A stretch of DNA of 64,000 nucleotides from an uncultured Lachnospiraceae bacterium (GTDB lineage: Bacteria > Bacillota > Clostridia > Lachnospirales > Lachnospiraceae). Both the position numbers and the translations under genes were made by a program. Below are positions 16,677-24,415 of the stretch, one piece after another. The notes below the pieces were generated by a model. It had not been told where the DNA came from, searched no databases, and was given only the letters and a program-made list of their open reading frames with translations. Location of the stretch: NCBI GenBank assembly GCA_902783375.1, contig CACZQN010000025.1:25768-89767 (forward strand). Reading direction: 5' to 3'. Each line of letters starts with the position of its first letter. The first letter of the stretch is position 1.

Positions 16677-16739
16677 AGCGGCGGCTTTATAAAGCCTGGC
16701 TGATTATAAAGCCTTACTTTGAAAGCTGCCGCCCTTTTT
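16677..16739 (+). terminator. Partial terminator between the binding-protein and ATPase genes
   Basis: GCGGCGGCTTT (16678-16688) pairs with AAAGCTGCCGC (16722-16732), followed by CCTTTTTG. An internal AAAGCC/GGCTGATTATAAAGCC segment may form an alternative hairpin. Confidence 0.75.
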
Positions 16740-16790
16740 GATTTCTGTCGGGAGAGGCCCGCCGCAGGGCGGCCGGAAACAGAGGTGAAC

Positions 16791-18341
16791 ATGGGCGATT
16801 CGGAATATATCGTCGAGATGAAGCACATCACCAAGCGGTTCCCGGGACTCACAGCGAACGACGACGTCTCCATCAACATCCGGAAGGGCGAGATCTACGC
16901 CCTCCTCGGGGAGAACGGAGCCGGGAAATCGACGCTGATGAGCGTGCTGTTCGGCATGTATGAGCCGGACGAAGGGGAGATCTACATCCGTGGGGAGAAG
17001 GTCAGGATCACGTCTCCGCGGCATGCGACCAGACTCGGGATCGGGATGGTGCACCAGCATTTCCGTCTGGTGTCGAACTATACCGTGGCCGAGAACATCA
17101 TCCTCGGTTCGGAGCCGCAGAACAAGCTCTTCGGCTTCCTGCCGCGGGTGAATATTGAAAAGGCGAATCAGGATATCAAGCAGCTGTCCGAGATGTTCGG
17201 TCTGAAGGTGGACCCGACGGCGGTCATCAGCGACCTGAATGTCTCCACGCAGCAGCGTGTCGAGATCCTGAAGATGCTCTACCGGGATGCGGAGATCCTG
17301 ATCTTTGATGAGCCGACTGCGGTGCTGACACCGCAGGAGATCGAGTTCCTGCTCGATATCATCCGGGGACTCCGGGACGGCGGCAAGACGATCATCATCA
17401 TCACGCACAAGCTCGAGGAGATCAAGTCCGTCGCTGACCGCTGTGCGATCCTGAACCGCGGTAAGCTGATCGGCGTCCGCGATGTGGCGGAGACGTCCAC
17501 GGCCGAGATGGCCAGGCTGATGGTCGGCCACGAGGTCTCGTTTACCTCCGATAAGACCGAGGCGAAGCCGAAGGAGACGGTCCTGAAGGTGGAAAACCTC
17601 ACCGTAAAGGGCGACATGGGTAACGATGCGGTCAAGGGAGCCTCCTTTGAGATTCATTCCGGTGAGATCTTTGCCCTGGCCGGTGTCTCGGGAAATGGCC
17701 AGAATGAGCTTGCGGATGCGATTGCGGGTCTCCGGGATGCGGCCGGCGGAAAGATTACGCTGAACGGCACGGATATCACGACACACTCGATCCGGCAGCG
17801 GATCGAAGAGGGCGTTGCCTATATTCCGGAGGACCGGCAGAATGTCGGCCTGGTGCTGAATTTCACCCTGCGGGACAACCTGGCGCTGAAGCGGTACTAC
17901 CAGGCAGCTTTCGCCAAGAAGGGAGTCATGGACAACAAGGCCTTCGAGGAGAACGGGAAACGGCTGATCGAGGAATTTGACATCCGGAGCAGCAATGGCA
18001 ATGCGACCATCACCCGGTCGATGTCGGGCGGCAACCAGCAGAAGGCGATCATCGCCAGAGAGATCGATCTAAAGACACCGCTGATCATCTTCATGCAGCC
18101 GACTAGGGGCCTCGATATCGGGGCGATCTCGAACATTCATAAACAGATCATCGCGGAGCGGGACCGCGGCGCTGCGGTGCTGCTCATATCCCTGGAACTC
18201 GATGAGATCATGGACTGTGCCGATACAATCGGCGTCATCTTCGATGGACGGATCAACCGGATCGCGAAAGCGAGCGACCTCACCGTCAACGAGGTGGGCC
18301 GGTTCATGATGGGTGTTGAGGAAGGAGGTGAGACCGCATGA
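16791..18341 (+). CDS. Nucleoside-type ABC importer ATPase with two NBDs
   Basis: The 516-residue protein contains two fused ABC ATPase domains, as in RbsA, NupO and YufO. The first has Walker A GENGAGKST (40-48) and Walker B ILIFDEPTAVL. The second is degenerate: its Walker A position reads GVSGNGQNE without the Lys, while SMSGGNQQKAIIAREI and LIIFMQPTRGLD are kept. One active and one inactive domain is normal in this family. ATG 16791 follows AGAGGTGA. Its stop overlaps the next start by 4 bases (ATGA). Confidence 0.93.
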   Translation: MGDSEYIVEMKHITKRFPGLTANDDVSINIRKGEIYALLGENGAGKSTLMSVLFGMYEPDEGEIYIRGEKVRITSPRHATRLGIGMVHQHFRLVSNYTVAENIILGSEPQNKLFGFLPRVNIEKANQDIKQLSEMFGLKVDPTAVISDLNVSTQQRVEILKMLYRDAEILIFDEPTAVLTPQEIEFLLDIIRGLRDGGKTIIIITHKLEEIKSVADRCAILNRGKLIGVRDVAETSTAEMARLMVGHEVSFTSDKTEAKPKETVLKVENLTVKGDMGNDAVKGASFEIHSGEIFALAGVSGNGQNELADAIAGLRDAAGGKITLNGTDITTHSIRQRIEEGVAYIPEDRQNVGLVLNFTLRDNLALKRYYQAAFAKKGVMDNKAFEENGKRLIEEFDIRSSNGNATITRSMSGGNQQKAIIAREIDLKTPLIIFMQPTRGLDIGAISNIHKQIIAERDRGAAVLLISLELDEIMDCADTIGVIFDGRINRIAKASDLTVNEVGRFMMGVEEGGETA

Positions 18342-19462
18342 AGAAACTCCTTGTCAAACTGCTCGGTGGCGAGAAACTGCAGATGGTGCGTGTCTCCACA
18401 TTTGCCATCTTCATGAGTCTGATCGTCGGGGCAGTGATTCTCCTGCTGATGGGCAGAAATCCGCTCGTCGCCTATGGAAATCTGCTGCAGGGGTCCGGTC
18501 TGATGCCGAAGGCAAACTATGCCGGCAGACAGAACATGTTCACGGACTTCATGAGCTTTCTGGATGCCCTGACGCCAATGATCTTTGCGGCGCTCGCCGT
18601 GACCGTGGCCATGAAGGCAGGCCTCTTCAACATCGGTGTCTCCGGCATGATGCTGGCCTCGGGCTTCTTCGCCACGATTCTGGTCGGCTACTCCACGATG
18701 GCAGCACCGATTGCGAAGCCGCTCGTGCTCATCATCGGTTTACTGGCAGGCGCTTCGGTCGGAGCGCTGATCGGCTGGCTGAAGTACAAGTTCAACATCA
18801 ACGAAGTTGTATCCTCGATCATGATCAACTACACGCTGATGTATGTCTTTACATTTTTCATCAATACGTTTTTCGTCAATCCGGTGACCCGGCAGAGCAA
18901 TGCGGTCAGCGATGCTGCAAGACTGACGCTGGTGAATGTCGAGGCCTTCGGACTGAAGTTCAATATCTCGCTGGCATTTCCGCTTGCGATCCTGGCAGCC
19001 TTTGTTGTGCGGTTCGTCCTCGACCGGATGACCACCGGTTTCGAGATCAAGGCCGTGGGCATCAGCCGGGAGGCCGCAAGATATGCGGGAATCAGTATCC
19101 CGAAAAATGTCGTGCTGGCGATGACGATCTCCGGTGCGATGGCGGGACTTGCAGGCGTCACCTATTTCTGCGGCTACAATGCCTCCATCCAGGCAGGCGT
19201 CGTCCCGGGAATGGGCTTTGATGCCATCGCGGTGGCACTGCTCGGCAATACCAATCCGATCGGCTGTATCTTCTCGTCCTTCCTGATTACGGTGATCTCG
19301 AAGGGTTCCATCTATATGAGCTCCCAGCAGGGTGTCGAGATTGAGATGGCAGACCTGATCACGGCCATCATCCTGATCTTCGCGGCATGCTCCGAATTCA
19401 TCCGGATGTATGTCGGAAGAATCGAATCGGAGATGAAGGAACGGAAGGAGGTGCAGGCATGA
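18338..19462 (+). CDS. ABC importer permease, NupP/YufP type
   Basis: The 374-residue protein has about nine or ten membrane segments of the BPD_transp_2 family, with the conserved cytoplasmic loop GFEIKAVGISREAARYAGISIPKNVVLAMTISGAMAGLAG that docks to the ATPase. Four-base overlaps with both neighbours show translational coupling. It pairs with the following permease to form the channel. Confidence 0.92.
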   Translation: MKKLLVKLLGGEKLQMVRVSTFAIFMSLIVGAVILLLMGRNPLVAYGNLLQGSGLMPKANYAGRQNMFTDFMSFLDALTPMIFAALAVTVAMKAGLFNIGVSGMMLASGFFATILVGYSTMAAPIAKPLVLIIGLLAGASVGALIGWLKYKFNINEVVSSIMINYTLMYVFTFFINTFFVNPVTRQSNAVSDAARLTLVNVEAFGLKFNISLAFPLAILAAFVVRFVLDRMTTGFEIKAVGISREAARYAGISIPKNVVLAMTISGAMAGLAGVTYFCGYNASIQAGVVPGMGFDAIAVALLGNTNPIGCIFSSFLITVISKGSIYMSSQQGVEIEMADLITAIILIFAACSEFIRMYVGRIESEMKERKEVQA

Positions 19463-20421
19463 TTCAGACAATCATCATTGACGGACTTGCATTTACCCTC
19501 CCGATGTTCATCATGGCCATCGGCGGCATCTTCTCCGAGAAGAGCGGCATCACGAACCTGGCACTGGAAGGCCTGCAGGGATTCGGCGCCTTTATCGGGG
19601 CGCTGATCGCGGTCCTGCTGATGCAGGTGACCGGCGCGAGCTCCCAGGTCCCGTACTATGTATCCTTCCTGGCAGCGGCCGTCGGCGGGATGCTCTACGC
19701 CCTGGTGCATGTGGTGCTCTGTATCAAGTTCAAAGCGAACCAGGTCATCAGCGGCGTCGTGGTCAACATCCTGGCCATGGCCCTCACAAGCTTCCTGACG
19801 AAGCGTCTGAACGGCGCGCTGTTCGGGCAGACCTCCAACAAGTTCGTCCTCGGAACCAGCGTGCGCTTCACGGTACCGGTGCTCTCGAAGATCCCGATTC
19901 TCGGTGCCGTGTTTACCAACGTCTACCCATTTGAAGTGCTGATCATCATCATCGCGGTGGTGATGTGGTATGTGCTGTACCAGACACCATATGGCATGCA
20001 CCTGCGGGCCTGCGGCGATAACCCACATGCTGCGGATGCAGCCGGTATCGATGTCAACCGTGTGCGGACCATCGCGGTTATGCTCTCCGGCGGGCTTTCT
20101 GCCATCGCCGGCATGAGCTACGCCTACTCCGTCACGGCAAGCTTCTCGCCGAGCATTTACCTCGGCATCGGCTATCTGTCGATCGCGGCGCTGATCTTCG
20201 GCAACTGGTCCATCCTGCCGACACTCGGTGCCTGCCTGATCTTCGGCTTTGCAAGAAGCGGCGGCCAGGCGCTGATCCAGCAGCTCGGCATGCCATCGAC
20301 CTACAATGATCTGGTCAGAATCCTCCCGTATGTGCTCACTCTGTTCCTGCTGGTCTTCTTCAGCAAACACAACAACAGTCCGAGAGCACTCGGCGAGATC
20401 TATGATAAAGGAAAGAGGTAA
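19459..20421 (+). CDS. ABC importer permease, NupQ/YufQ type
   Basis: The 320-residue permease resembles YufQ: FSEKSGITNLALEGLQGFGAF near the N-terminus and the coupling loop YGMHLRACGDNPHAADAAGIDVNRVRTIAVMLSGGLSAIAGMSYAY. The start is the ATG at 19459 overlapping the previous stop. The TAA stop (20419-20421) is the first triplet of the repeat element that follows. Confidence 0.92.
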   Translation: MIQTIIIDGLAFTLPMFIMAIGGIFSEKSGITNLALEGLQGFGAFIGALIAVLLMQVTGASSQVPYYVSFLAAAVGGMLYALVHVVLCIKFKANQVISGVVVNILAMALTSFLTKRLNGALFGQTSNKFVLGTSVRFTVPVLSKIPILGAVFTNVYPFEVLIIIIAVVMWYVLYQTPYGMHLRACGDNPHAADAAGIDVNRVRTIAVMLSGGLSAIAGMSYAYSVTASFSPSIYLGIGYLSIAALIFGNWSILPTLGACLIFGFARSGGQALIQQLGMPSTYNDLVRILPYVLTLFLLVFFSKHNNSPRALGEIYDKGKR

Positions 20422-20595
20422 CTTTTCAGGACCGACAAGAATTCGAAAAAAAGCGGCAGAAAGCTTGCTTTCATGACCGCTTTCTTTCGAATTCTTACCG
20501 GCCGGATCGGCCGGGCTTATAGACCAGAGTTGCGAAGCAACGATGAGCCGCGCAGCGGCGGTCTATAAGAGGTCCTACAAAGAAACAAGTAACTT
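20419..20595 (-). repeat. Nested-palindrome repeat element, copy A (inverted)
   Basis: About 177 bp bounded by TAACTTTTCAGGACCGACA and an inverted, more divergent GGTCC...AAGTAACTT end. Inside are two hairpin modules: GAATTCGAAA...AGCGGC against CCGCTTTCTTTCGAATTC, and TATAGACC...GGTCTATA enclosing GTTGCGAAGCAAC and GCCGCGCAGCGGC. Its reverse complement aligns with the copies at 52686 and 63906. There is no coding capacity, as in a MITE. The nupQ-type stop codon is inside the element's left end. Confidence 0.85.
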
Positions 20596-20613
20596 GAAAG
20601 GAAAAAACGATTT

Positions 20614-23379
20614 ATGTACGATGCATGGAAGAAAGTCCTGACGAATCAGGAAGACAACCATATGCTGCCATTCTTCTGGCAGCATGGTGAGGATGAGGCA
20701 ACACTCCGGGAGTATGTCCGCACAATTCATGATGCGAACATCGGTGCATTCTGCGTGGAATCACGTCCGCATCCGGATTTCTGCGGCCCGAAGTGGTGGC
20801 AGGACATGGATGTGATCCTCGATGAAGCAAAGAAATACGGGATGCAGGTGTGGATTCTCGATGATTCCCATTTCCCGACCGGCTTTGCAAATGGTGCGTT
20901 CACGCAGGCCGTCACGGATGGTTCCGAGAAAGGCCTGACGGCGGAGGAGAATCCGGATATTGCACTGCTCCGGGAGAGCCTGGTGGTGCAGTATGTAGAG
21001 GTGCCGGCAGAGGGAATCACAATTGATCTTGCAGATTACAAGGAAGCTGCGCCGTGGCAGCCGAGCCAGATCGAAGGGATGATGCTCCGCGGGAAGACCT
21101 TCCCGACGTTCCATGATGACAAGCTGGTGGCCGTCGTGGCGCTGGAGAAGAGTGGGGCGTCGGTGGATCTGACAGATACCGCGAATGCAGACGGAAAGAT
21201 CATCTGGAAACCGGAGAATGAGGGAGCGAAGATCGCGATCCTCCACACGACGAAGAGCCGTGGCCCGCACCGGGATTATATGAACATGATGCTGAAGGAG
21301 TCCTGCCGCAAGCTCATCGATGCCGTCTATGAGCCGCACTGGGCACACTACGCAGATGATTTCGGCAAGACCATCGCCGGCTTCTTCTCGGATGAGCCGG
21401 AGATCGGAAATGGTCATCTGTATGCGTTCGGCGAACGGATCGGCGAACTGGATGATCAGTGCTGGAGCGCGGAAGTTGCAGAGGCTCTTCAGGAGAAATG
21501 GGGTGCGGATTTCCGCAGATTCCTTCCGTTTATCTGGAACCAGGAGGGGGATCCGGACCTGCAGGCCAGAATCCGCTGTGCATATATGGATGCGGTGACC
21601 CGCGCCGTCGAAAGAGACTTTTCCTTCCAGGTCGGTGACTGGTGCCGTGCGCACGGTGTCCGCTACATCGGCCATCTGATCGAGGATGATCATCAGCATA
21701 CCAGAACCCTCAGCTCCCTCGGCCACTATTTCCGCGGCCTTGCCGGCCAGGATATGGCAGGTGTCGATGACATCGGCGGCCAGATCATGCCGCAGGGCGA
21801 AGCGATCGGACCGGGCAATTTCCTGCATCCGGAGCGTGACGGTGAGTTCTGGCACTATACCCTCGGCAAGCTCGGTGCCTCCGGCGCTGCGATCGACCCG
21901 CTGAAGCATGGCGATGCCATGTGTGAGGCGTTCGGCGCGTATGGCTGGGGCGAGGGTGTCCAGATGATGAAATACATCGCGGACCATCTGATGGTGCGCG
22001 GCATCAACAACTTTGTTCCGCACGCATTTTCACCGATGGCTTTCCCGGATCCGGACTGCCCGCCGCATTTCTATGCACACGGCCATAACCCGCAGTACCG
22101 CCATTTCGGTGCGCTGATGAAATACATGAACCGCGTGACCACCCTGACGTCGGAAGGGAAGAGCATCACCCCGGTGGCGATCCTCTACAATGCAGAGGCT
22201 GACTGGTCCGGCGGAAACTTCATGATGCTGCAGAAGGTGGCGATTCCGCTCTACGATCATCAGATCGATTATCATTTTATCCCGGCAGATGTCTTTGCTG
22301 ACAGAGAGCATTTCCATACGGAGATCACAAGGGCCTGCAGCAGGACGCCGGAGGGCGAGGAACTGATCTGCGGCGGTCTCGGGGTCAACGGAAACAACTA
22401 TTGTGCCCTTCTGATCCCGCAGATGGACTACATCCCACAGGCTGTCGCAAAGGCAATTCCGGAGCTCGTGGATACCTGCGCGAAGGTTGCCTTCATCGGC
22501 GGAAAGCCGGTGGCGACCGTCGAGGGTGGCCACGGAGATCCGTGTCTTGTGGCACTTGCAGAGATTCCGGTCATCGAGCCGGAGGAGATCCCTGCATTCC
22601 TCGAGGGTCATGGTTTCACGAACGCCTTCATTGCACCGGCAAACAACCGGATCCGGATCTACCACTATCACCGTACAACCGGCGAGAAGTTCTATTTCCT
22701 GGCAAATGAAGGGACGGAGACCTACGAAGGTGAAGTGACGATCCCGGGTGTCCACAGCTGGTGCTGGTACGACGCATGGTTCAACGTGACCGGACCGGTT
22801 CATGTGGCAGAAGGAGAGGATGTGACGGTCGCGAAGGTTCGCATCGAGCCGACCAAGACCATCTTCCTGATGCTCGATCCGGAGGATGCTGCTGCGATTG
22901 CACCGTCCAAAGCTGTTGCCGCGAAGAACGGTGTCGACTGGAGCGAGGGCTGGACACGCAGCACCTGCGTGCCGGTCGAATACAAGGGCTTTGCAGAGAC
23001 CGTATTTGAGAATGCGAAGGAAGTCAGCCTGCCGGATGCGCTTGAAGAAGAGGCACCGGTCTTCTCAGGCTTCGTCCGCTATGAGAAGACGCTTCATATT
23101 GATGCAGTGACCGATACGATGCTCGAGATCACCGATGCGGCAGAGGGTGTAGAAGTCTTTGTGAACGGTGAGAGTCTTGGCATCCAGATCGTGCCGGGGT
23201 ACTACTACAACCTGACACCGTACCTCGTGGCCGGCGAGAACCGGATCACGATCGAAGTCGCGACGACGCTGGAGCGTGAGATGTCCCAGATCCCGAATCC
23301 GCTGGCAGCCTATGTCGGCGGCGCACCGGAGCCGACCTCGAAGTCCGGCATCTGCGGGCAGGTGAAAATATATCGTTGA
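20614..23379 (+). CDS. Large glycoside hydrolase, GH106-like
   Basis: The 921-residue protein begins MLPFFWQHGEDEATLREYVRTIHDANIGAFCVESRPHP and YGMQVWILDDSHFPTGFANGAF, the barrel start seen in GH106-type alpha-L-rhamnosidases and relatives. FFSDEPEIGN contains a plausible catalytic acidic pair. The C-terminal 100 residues form a GH2-like beta-sandwich (VFVNGESLGIQIVPGYYYNLTPYLVAGENRITIEV). No signal peptide is present. It lies directly after the BMP transporter operon, separated only by the repeat. Rhamnosidase activity is a guess from distant similarity. Confidence 0.65.
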   Translation: MYDAWKKVLTNQEDNHMLPFFWQHGEDEATLREYVRTIHDANIGAFCVESRPHPDFCGPKWWQDMDVILDEAKKYGMQVWILDDSHFPTGFANGAFTQAVTDGSEKGLTAEENPDIALLRESLVVQYVEVPAEGITIDLADYKEAAPWQPSQIEGMMLRGKTFPTFHDDKLVAVVALEKSGASVDLTDTANADGKIIWKPENEGAKIAILHTTKSRGPHRDYMNMMLKESCRKLIDAVYEPHWAHYADDFGKTIAGFFSDEPEIGNGHLYAFGERIGELDDQCWSAEVAEALQEKWGADFRRFLPFIWNQEGDPDLQARIRCAYMDAVTRAVERDFSFQVGDWCRAHGVRYIGHLIEDDHQHTRTLSSLGHYFRGLAGQDMAGVDDIGGQIMPQGEAIGPGNFLHPERDGEFWHYTLGKLGASGAAIDPLKHGDAMCEAFGAYGWGEGVQMMKYIADHLMVRGINNFVPHAFSPMAFPDPDCPPHFYAHGHNPQYRHFGALMKYMNRVTTLTSEGKSITPVAILYNAEADWSGGNFMMLQKVAIPLYDHQIDYHFIPADVFADREHFHTEITRACSRTPEGEELICGGLGVNGNNYCALLIPQMDYIPQAVAKAIPELVDTCAKVAFIGGKPVATVEGGHGDPCLVALAEIPVIEPEEIPAFLEGHGFTNAFIAPANNRIRIYHYHRTTGEKFYFLANEGTETYEGEVTIPGVHSWCWYDAWFNVTGPVHVAEGEDVTVAKVRIEPTKTIFLMLDPEDAAAIAPSKAVAAKNGVDWSEGWTRSTCVPVEYKGFAETVFENAKEVSLPDALEEEAPVFSGFVRYEKTLHIDAVTDTMLEITDAAEGVEVFVNGESLGIQIVPGYYYNLTPYLVAGENRITIEVATTLEREMSQIPNPLAAYVGGAPEPTSKSGICGQVKIYR

Positions 23380-23404
23380 ATTTTACGTAAAATAATGCTA
23401 TAAT
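23376..23404 (+). promoter_or_regulatory. Toxin-antitoxin promoter with a 14-bp palindromic operator
   Basis: TTGAAT (23376-23381) and TATAAT (23399-23404) are 17 bases apart, with an extended TGC before the -10. A perfect palindrome, ATTTTACGTAAAAT (23380-23393), occupies the spacer. Repression by the antitoxin or its complex is expected for this family. The -35 box overlaps the stop codon of the upstream glycosidase gene. Confidence 0.8.
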
Positions 23405-23427
23405 TTTCTCAAAGGAGGTGGAAGAGG

Positions 23428-23703
23428 ATGCCGATTATACAACCAATCTCTGATCTGAGAAATTATTCAACTGTTCTTGAAAAAGTACAGCCGGGAACGC
23501 CTGTATATTTGACGAAGAATGGTCATGGTGCATATGCGGTGATCGATATTGCGGATCACGAAGATTATATGAATACAAAGGCAGCTCTGAAGTTTATGTG
23601 TGAGATGAACCGCGGGCTGGAAGCAGGCGATGAGAATGGATGGCTTTCTGCTGACGAGATCAGGAATCACATAAGGGAGAAACACCATGCAATGCAAAGT
23701 TAA
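23428..23703 (+). CDS. Phd/YefM-type antitoxin
   Basis: The 91-residue protein has the Phd/YefM N-terminal DNA-binding pattern (IIQPISDLRNYSTVLEKVQPGTPVYLTKNGHGAYAVIDIADHEDY) and a charged C-terminal segment that would wrap the toxin. AAAGGAGGTG precedes the ATG. Its 3' end overlaps the toxin gene by 17 bases, the usual coupling for type II modules. Confidence 0.9.
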   Translation: MPIIQPISDLRNYSTVLEKVQPGTPVYLTKNGHGAYAVIDIADHEDYMNTKAALKFMCEMNRGLEAGDENGWLSADEIRNHIREKHHAMQS

Positions 23704-24010
23704 GTACTCACCTGAATTCCAGAATGATCTGGACAAAATCTGGGAGTATATTGCATTAGAACTGTCCAATCTATCTGCAGCGGATGATATCGTGCCCGGA
23801 TTGCTGGATGTGACGGAAAAGCTCTATGAGAATCCGGAAGCCGGACGGAGAATCTTTCTTCCTGGTGGAATGGAAAGCGGATATCGTTTTGTTATTTACA
23901 AACAGTATCTGGCAATCTACTGTATCAGGGAGAAGGATGTTCTTGTCCTGCGGGCGGTCCATACGCTGCAGGATTATATCCGTACAATCATTACGAATAA
24001 GTTCATCTGA
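23687..24010 (+). CDS. RelE/ParE-superfamily toxin
   Basis: The 107-residue protein starts KVKYSPEFQNDLDKIWEYIALELSN and continues with YENPEAGRRIF and YRFVIYKQYLAIYCIREKDVLVLRAVHTLQDY, the fold pattern of RelE/ParE toxins. These are ribosome-dependent mRNA interferases or gyrase poisons; which one applies cannot be told here. Paired with the upstream Phd/YefM antitoxin. Confidence 0.9.
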   Translation: MQCKVKYSPEFQNDLDKIWEYIALELSNLSAADDIVPGLLDVTEKLYENPEAGRRIFLPGGMESGYRFVIYKQYLAIYCIREKDVLVLRAVHTLQDYIRTIITNKFI

Positions 24011-24017
24011 TGAACTG

Positions 24018-24050
24018 AAAAGGCAGTGGCGAAAAGCCACTGCCTTTTGT
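24018..24050. terminator. Bidirectional terminator between the toxin and Dabb genes
   Basis: AAAGGCAGTGGC (24019-24030) and GCCACTGCCTTT form a perfect stem with a GAAAA loop. A and T runs on the two sides serve both converging genes. Confidence 0.9.
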
Positions 24051-24073
24051 CAACCGGTTCATGATCAGATCGA

Positions 24074-24379
24074 TCAGCACTCGTAGTCGCAGACCATCCT
24101 GACTTTGACGTTTGGGCGAACAGCACCGGTCGCGACGGCGACATGTGCCGGATGCACGGTGTAGCCTGCAAGGGCTTCTGCATCTTCAAATGTGGAGTCC
24201 AGCATCAGATCTGCGTTGGAGCTGCCGAGCAGGCCGTCCTTGATGACCTTGATGGAGACAAGTCCCGGGATCTGGCCCTGCAGTCCCTCGAGGCCCTCTT
24301 TGATATTGTTCTTGATTGTCTCTTTTTCTTCTGCGCTGAATTCATCCTTCAGCTGCCATAAGATGTAGTGCTTTACCAT
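24074..24379 (-). CDS. Dabb-family (stress-responsive alpha/beta barrel) protein
   Basis: The 101-residue protein matches Dabb: MVKHYILWQLKDEFSAEEKETI, PGLVSIKVIKDGLLGSSNADLMLDSTFEDAEALAGYTVHPAHVAV. These small ferredoxin-like proteins dimerise; their biochemical role is usually unknown. AAGGGAG lies upstream. It is 36 bases downstream of the AAA ATPase gene and probably co-transcribed with it. Confidence 0.9.
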   Translation of the reverse strand: MVKHYILWQLKDEFSAEEKETIKNNIKEGLEGLQGQIPGLVSIKVIKDGLLGSSNADLMLDSTFEDAEALAGYTVHPAHVAVATGAVRPNVKVRMVCDYEC

Positions 24380-24415
24380 GTCAGTGGCTCCCTTCCTATG
24401 CGTGCATGTGTTTTT

